Origin: Chitinophagales bacterium
GTDB taxonomy: Bacteria; Bacteroidota; Bacteroidia; Chitinophagales; Saprospiraceae
NCBI GenBank assembly: GCA_022360175.1
Contig: JAKSDI010000173.1
Span: forward strand, 1 to 45,410
Direction of reading: 5' to 3'
Length of the DNA stretch: 45,410 nt
This document shows, in pieces, positions 41,453-45,410 of this stretch. The position numbers were made by a program, and so were the translations under genes. Below the pieces are notes generated by a model that did not search any database, had not been told where the DNA came from, and saw only the letters and a program-made list of their open reading frames with translations. Each line of letters starts with the position of its first letter. Position 1 is the stretch's first letter.

Positions 41453-44400
41453 TTAGAATTCAATATCAAGAGCAAATCCAAGGCTACGAGCAGTAGGAAC
41501 CGTTGCGTTCTCTACACCAGGTACATAGCGACCACCACCAAAAGACAGCAATTCTGGATCACCATGGTTGAAATCTTTTGCCCACAACCAGATATTGTTA
41601 CCTACTAATGATACTTTCAATTTGCTGATGAACGTATTCTCCAGGATATTGCTAGGCAATGTATAGCTCAAGCTAGCCTGGCGCAGTTTGATAAAAGTAG
41701 CATCGTACATACCTTCTGTTTCATTACCACGGCGGTAGCGGTTATTGTGGTATGCATTTGCAGGTACAATCACGTCGTTGGGTACATAAGTAACATTACC
41801 ATTTGCATCTACTTCTTCTCTTACACCAGCACCAATTACACCATCAGTACGAGTTTCTCCAGAAGATTCATCAATGTAGCTCAAACCAGAATCACTGATA
41901 CCATCATGAGCACCACCAAATTCAGGATCACGTCCCCAAAGTGTTTCTACAACATTACCAGATGTAGCAGCAATTAGGCGAGTACGCGATAGTAAGTCAC
42001 CACCTTGTCTCCAGTCAAATAGGAAATTCAAAGAGAATCCTTTGAAGGAAATTTCATTGTTCCAGCCAAGATTGAAGTCAGGGTTGAAGTTACCAATCTT
42101 ACGTAGTGTGTTATCCTGCTGGATTAGTCCGTTCTTGAAAATCACCTCACCGTGGTACGGACTTGAAGGATCATCAACTGTTACCAGTCCAGTACCCCAC
42201 ATGTCTCCAAGCGAACCACCTTCCTGAGCAACCAATGTAATACCATTTCCACCATAAACATACTGATCAACACCTTTAGGCAGTTCGATCACTTCGTTTA
42301 CATTGCGAGAGAAGTTGAACATAGTATTCCAGGTCAATCCACTAGTTGTCTTAACAGGAGTTGCGCTCAATAGCAATTCTACCCCCTGGTTTTCAATCTT
42401 ACCAGCATTAATAACACGAGAAGTCTTACCAGAAGAAGCAGGCAATTCGATTGCCAAAATCTGGTTTTCAGAAACAGAGTTATAGTAAGTTACATCTAAA
42501 CCAATACGGTTATTAAAGAAACGCAAGTCAGCACCTACTTCGTAAGAAGTTTGTAGCTCAGGTTTTAGATCAGTCGGAGGTAATACGTTTGATGGAGAAG
42601 CAATTGCATTATCTTCCCATGGAGTATCACTAAATACAAAGAAGTCATTCAAACGGTAAGGGTCCGTATCGTTACCTACCTGTGCCCAGCTAGCACGAAG
42701 CTTAGCAAAAGATAGTGCACTGCTTGATGGCAGATCTAACATATCACTTACAACAGCACTCAAAGATACAGATGGGTAGAAGTAAGAATTATTATTTGAA
42801 GGCAGCGTTGAAGACCAGTCGTTACGACCAGTAATATCCAGATAAACAAGGCTTCTCCATCCAAGCTGTGCGAAACCATATAGAGAGTTAATCTGACGTT
42901 CTGGACGGTTGATAGCCTGAATCAGGCCACCTTGAGCGTTAGTGAAAGAGTATACACCTGGGATCAACAAACCATTAGCCGCTACTGCGTTGAAATGGTT
43001 TTTCTGGATCATGCGGTTGCCACCAAAGTTTACATTCAAGTCAAAATCGCTAGACACTTGCTTTGTATAATTCAACAAGAAGTCAACATTTGTTTCATTG
43101 AAGTTGACTTTATCTTCACGGTATTGTCCATTAGGGAAACGCTGAGTAGAGTAAGCACGCTTGATGAAGCGGTATTCAGAGAAGAAATCACGGCCACCAC
43201 GTAGCATAAAGCTCAACTCAGGAGTAATTTTATACTTAGCAGAGATATTACCAATGATGCGATCTTTCTGAAGGCCATTGGTATTCTCATACATAGTGAA
43301 ATATGGATTATCGTGATAGTTGTAGTTGTAGTTATACTGCTGGAATCCTTCCAGTCCATCCTGCCAGTAGTTACGCAGGCCTCTTACATCAACCTGCTGT
43401 CCCCACCATACAAACAAGTACATTACAGATTCTGTACCATAACCATTTACGTGGCGGTTGTCGCTATCTGTGCGAATGTAGTTTACTTTAGAAGACACTT
43501 CCAAACGATCCGAAAGCTGATAATCACCAGAGAAAGAAACCGTATTACGGCGCAAATCCGTGTTAGGAAGCATACCTTCATTATCGAAATTGGTATAAGA
43601 CACACGGAAGTTACCTTTATCATTGCTGCCATAGAAAGACAGATTATTAACTAATGTACGGCCTGTTTCCAGGAAGTTTTCAACAGGATCACCTGGATCA
43701 ATGAAAGGAGTAGGAGTAATAGCTCCTCTGCGGTTTAAGTCAACACCACTCGCACCCAATACGAAGTCCAGGCCGTGAATGTCCCCACCGCGAAGTCCGT
43801 TAGCAGTTGGAGAATCGTGCTGTGCAATCAACTGGCCTTCCATACGAGGACCCCAGCTTTCATCTACACCATCGAAAGTACCATTACCGTAGCCATCAAC
43901 GAATGCAAAATCAAAGTTTTTACCTTGTCCATAAACACGCTGGTATTCAGGACCAGCCAACATAGATTCGAAAGTCGTTTTTGAATTAACAGTAACGCCA
44001 ATTCCTTTTTTACCTTTTCCTGATTTTGTTGTAATGATCACCGCTCCATTAGCAGCACGAGAACCATAAAGGGCAGTTGCACTTGCACCTTTCAGTACAG
44101 AAATAGATGCAATATCATCAGGGTTGATATCAGCAGCGCCATTACCGTAGTCGATATTCATATTGCTGGCAATACCGCTGGTGTTTGTACGAGTATCCGT
44201 GATGTTGTTGATAGGTGTACCATCTACAACAAAAAGAGGTTGGTTGTCACCTCCCAGCGATGAATAGCCACGAATAACAACACTGGCAGACTGGCCTGCA
44301 CCTGTACCATTAGTTACTACCTGTACACCTGCGGCACGACCAGCTAAGGTACTTACCAGGTTAGCATCACCTGTTTGGCTAATATCCTCGCCGCCAATTT

Positions 44401-44815
44401 CCTGAACAGAGTAACCCAGTGATTTTTCCTCACGAGCAATACCCAGTGCAGTAACAGTGATTTCATCTAATGCGACCCCTTCAGCAAGTTCGATATCAAT
44501 AACATTACGGCCATTGATAGCAACCTCCTGAGTAGCGTAACCAATAAAAGAAAAAGTTAGCACCTCGCTTTCAGCAGGCACATTTACAACGTACTTACCA
44601 TCAAAGTCTGTAATCGTACCGGTAGTTGCATCTTTTACCAATACATTTACACCAATAAGCGGCTCTCCGCTATTAGCATCTGTGATGGTACCTGAAATTT
44701 GAACGTTTTGGGCTAGAACTGGCATGCTGAGAATAAGAAGTGCCAGAATGCAAGTTACACGGCATGCAATATGGGCAAACCGGTGCAAGCCTTGCACAGT
44801 ACGTGAAAGTTCCAT
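41453..44815 (-). CDS. susC: SusC/RagA-type TonB-dependent outer-membrane transporter
   Basis: A 1120-residue transporter. A signal peptide (about 1-35) is followed by a carboxypeptidase-like regulatory sandwich (about 38-115; DANSGEPLIGVNVLVKDATT, FIGYATQEV). The TonB plug (about 130-265) ends with the SusC block SISVLKGASATALYGSRAAN and GVIIITTKSGK-like GAVIITTKSGKG. A 22-strand barrel runs to the end (SLGFALDIEF, terminal Phe). It imports large oligomers through the outer membrane, powered by TonB-ExbBD, with the downstream SusD lipoprotein as lid. The start at 44815 may be trimmed. Confidence 0.95.
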   Translation of the reverse strand: MELSRTVQGLHRFAHIACRVTCILALLILSMPVLAQNVQISGTITDANSGEPLIGVNVLVKDATTGTITDFDGKYVVNVPAESEVLTFSFIGYATQEVAINGRNVIDIELAEGVALDEITVTALGIAREEKSLGYSVQEIGGEDISQTGDANLVSTLAGRAAGVQVVTNGTGAGQSASVVIRGYSSLGGDNQPLFVVDGTPINNITDTRTNTSGIASNMNIDYGNGAADINPDDIASISVLKGASATALYGSRAANGAVIITTKSGKGKKGIGVTVNSKTTFESMLAGPEYQRVYGQGKNFDFAFVDGYGNGTFDGVDESWGPRMEGQLIAQHDSPTANGLRGGDIHGLDFVLGASGVDLNRRGAITPTPFIDPGDPVENFLETGRTLVNNLSFYGSNDKGNFRVSYTNFDNEGMLPNTDLRRNTVSFSGDYQLSDRLEVSSKVNYIRTDSDNRHVNGYGTESVMYLFVWWGQQVDVRGLRNYWQDGLEGFQQYNYNYNYHDNPYFTMYENTNGLQKDRIIGNISAKYKITPELSFMLRGGRDFFSEYRFIKRAYSTQRFPNGQYREDKVNFNETNVDFLLNYTKQVSSDFDLNVNFGGNRMIQKNHFNAVAANGLLIPGVYSFTNAQGGLIQAINRPERQINSLYGFAQLGWRSLVYLDITGRNDWSSTLPSNNNSYFYPSVSLSAVVSDMLDLPSSSALSFAKLRASWAQVGNDTDPYRLNDFFVFSDTPWEDNAIASPSNVLPPTDLKPELQTSYEVGADLRFFNNRIGLDVTYYNSVSENQILAIELPASSGKTSRVINAGKIENQGVELLLSATPVKTTSGLTWNTMFNFSRNVNEVIELPKGVDQYVYGGNGITLVAQEGGSLGDMWGTGLVTVDDPSSPYHGEVIFKNGLIQQDNTLRKIGNFNPDFNLGWNNEISFKGFSLNFLFDWRQGGDLLSRTRLIAATSGNVVETLWGRDPEFGGAHDGISDSGLSYIDESSGETRTDGVIGAGVREEVDANGNVTYVPNDVIVPANAYHNNRYRRGNETEGMYDATFIKLRQASLSYTLPSNILENTFISKLKVSLVGNNIWLWAKDFNHGDPELLSFGGGRYVPGVENATVPTARSLGFALDIEF

Positions 44816-45107
44816 AAATTAGGAGTTTAAGTAATTAAACGTGATGTTAGGGGTAGACACAACTGCCATGTTGAGTTTACCCTTTTTTAATATGCGCTAA
44901 GAAAAATCTTAACACGCGGCGAAGTTCTAAATTCCCTGCTTTTATGTTCCTTGCACGATGTTTATCTTTTGGTTAAGGAATGGTAAACTATCCATTAATA
45001 GGGATGCTTATTTCTTAACCTTCATTTTACCAGACAGGTAAAACCACTTCCAGTATTAACGTTATGATTAGTATTTGAGACCACTAATTCCGTATATAAA
45101 CAATTAA

Positions 45108-45132
45108 GGCAGAGGTTCTTTCCTCCGCCTTA
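45108..45132 (-). other. Hairpin in the susC leader region
   Basis: On the minus strand AAGGCGGAGG pairs with CCTCTGCCTT (one G-U) around a five-base loop. It could be an attenuator for the susC transcript or a weak terminator of a gene to the right. Confidence 0.45.
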
Positions 45133-45335
45133 GTATCATTTCACGTTAACAGTAAAATGATAGCAACAACAACTATTTTATAACATATTTTTACTATTGC
45201 CTTTGTATTATTGACCCCATCAAATTTGTTTCATTTGCTCTCCACACGATCAATGCTTCTCCTATCTCAGGCCATTCCTCTAGCAGGAGTCTCTTTTTTT
45301 ACATTAAAAGTTAATTTTTCCTTGAAAAACTTCAT

Positions 45336-45377
45336 CTAAAAAACATAAAAAGCGGACTGCACTTTTATACAGCCCGC
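45336..45377 (-). terminator. Rho-independent terminator of a gene beyond the right edge
   Basis: On the minus strand GCGGGCTG ... CAGTCCGC (one G-U pair) is followed by TTTTTATGTTTTTT. The stem is 8 bp with a 10-base loop. It marks the end of a minus-strand gene outside the window. Confidence 0.75.
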
Positions 45378-45410
45378 ATACAAAACTAATTTATTGCTAT
45401 TATCATATTA

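Larger units (their letters stand above)
44816..45410. other. Upstream region of the susC-susD operon, 595 bp
   Basis: No gene found. It contains two hairpins reading in the minus direction (45108-45132 and the terminator at 45336-45377), and would hold the operon's promoter; no full TTTG-N19-TAnnTTTG pair is seen in the usual place. Confidence 0.5.

Noticed and set aside
45381-45388. TAGTTTTG (-7-like) on the minus strand at the right edge
   Set aside because: It would place a start point on top of a terminator hairpin, and the -33 region lies outside the window.

Overview
The window is chromosomal DNA of a Bacteroidota bacterium. Cargo with type IX secretion (T9SS) sorting tails, gliding-type (CHU_C-like) C-terminal domains, a SusC/SusD outer-membrane pair, MacB-type permeases and promoters of the TTTG / TAnnTTTG type all point there. 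Low GC and many large surface proteins suggest a free-living Saprospira-, Lewinella- or Cytophaga-like lineage, but the genus cannot be fixed from this sequence. No tRNA, rRNA, CRISPR array or intact transposase was seen.

Layout. 1-11 kb: an ABC-type permease, a TPR sensor histidine kinase, two tandem paralogous beta-helix T9SS cargo proteins and a CotH-like surface protein. 11-18 kb: a PlsC-like acyltransferase, a CxxCH/choice-of-anchor V secreted protein, an OmpA-family protein with a long leader, a Glu/Leu-type amino-acid dehydrogenase, a CWC-DUF5522 fusion and a phenylacetate-CoA ligase. 18.1-22.3 kb looks accessory: an AraC-family pseudogene, a membrane LytTR regulator, a small barrel protein behind a two-copy direct repeat, a second decayed gene, and a TetR/HD-phosphohydrolase pair whose two genes carry the same operator. 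22.4-25.3 kb: a T9SS subtilase preceded by four 15-bp-spaced repeats.

25.7-31.4 kb is the most interesting part. A Fur-family repressor, a MerC-like membrane protein and a two-gene operon (a CxxC periplasmic protein and a His6-type metal-binding lipoprotein) enclose a class I ribonucleotide reductase operon (nrdB, thioesterase, nrdA). The nrd leader contains a cobalamin riboswitch that I read directly from conserved blocks, placed just after a TAGATTTG -7 box and an inverted pair of perfect DnaA-box sequences. Three TGCAAC-N3-GTTGCA palindromes, one before the Fur gene and two before the lipoprotein operon, suggest a local Zn- or Ni-responsive regulon. Neighbouring intergenic DNA carries MITE-like palindromic elements.

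31.4-45.4 kb: an acetyl-CoA hydrolase/transferase-family enzyme, a purple-acid-phosphatase-like secreted protein with PA14, two T9SS type B surface proteins, and a convergent SusD-SusC operon. Palindrome-rich spacers lie at 34.9-35.3 kb and 37.7-37.9 kb. The secreted proteins in the window would depend on T9SS machinery encoded elsewhere.
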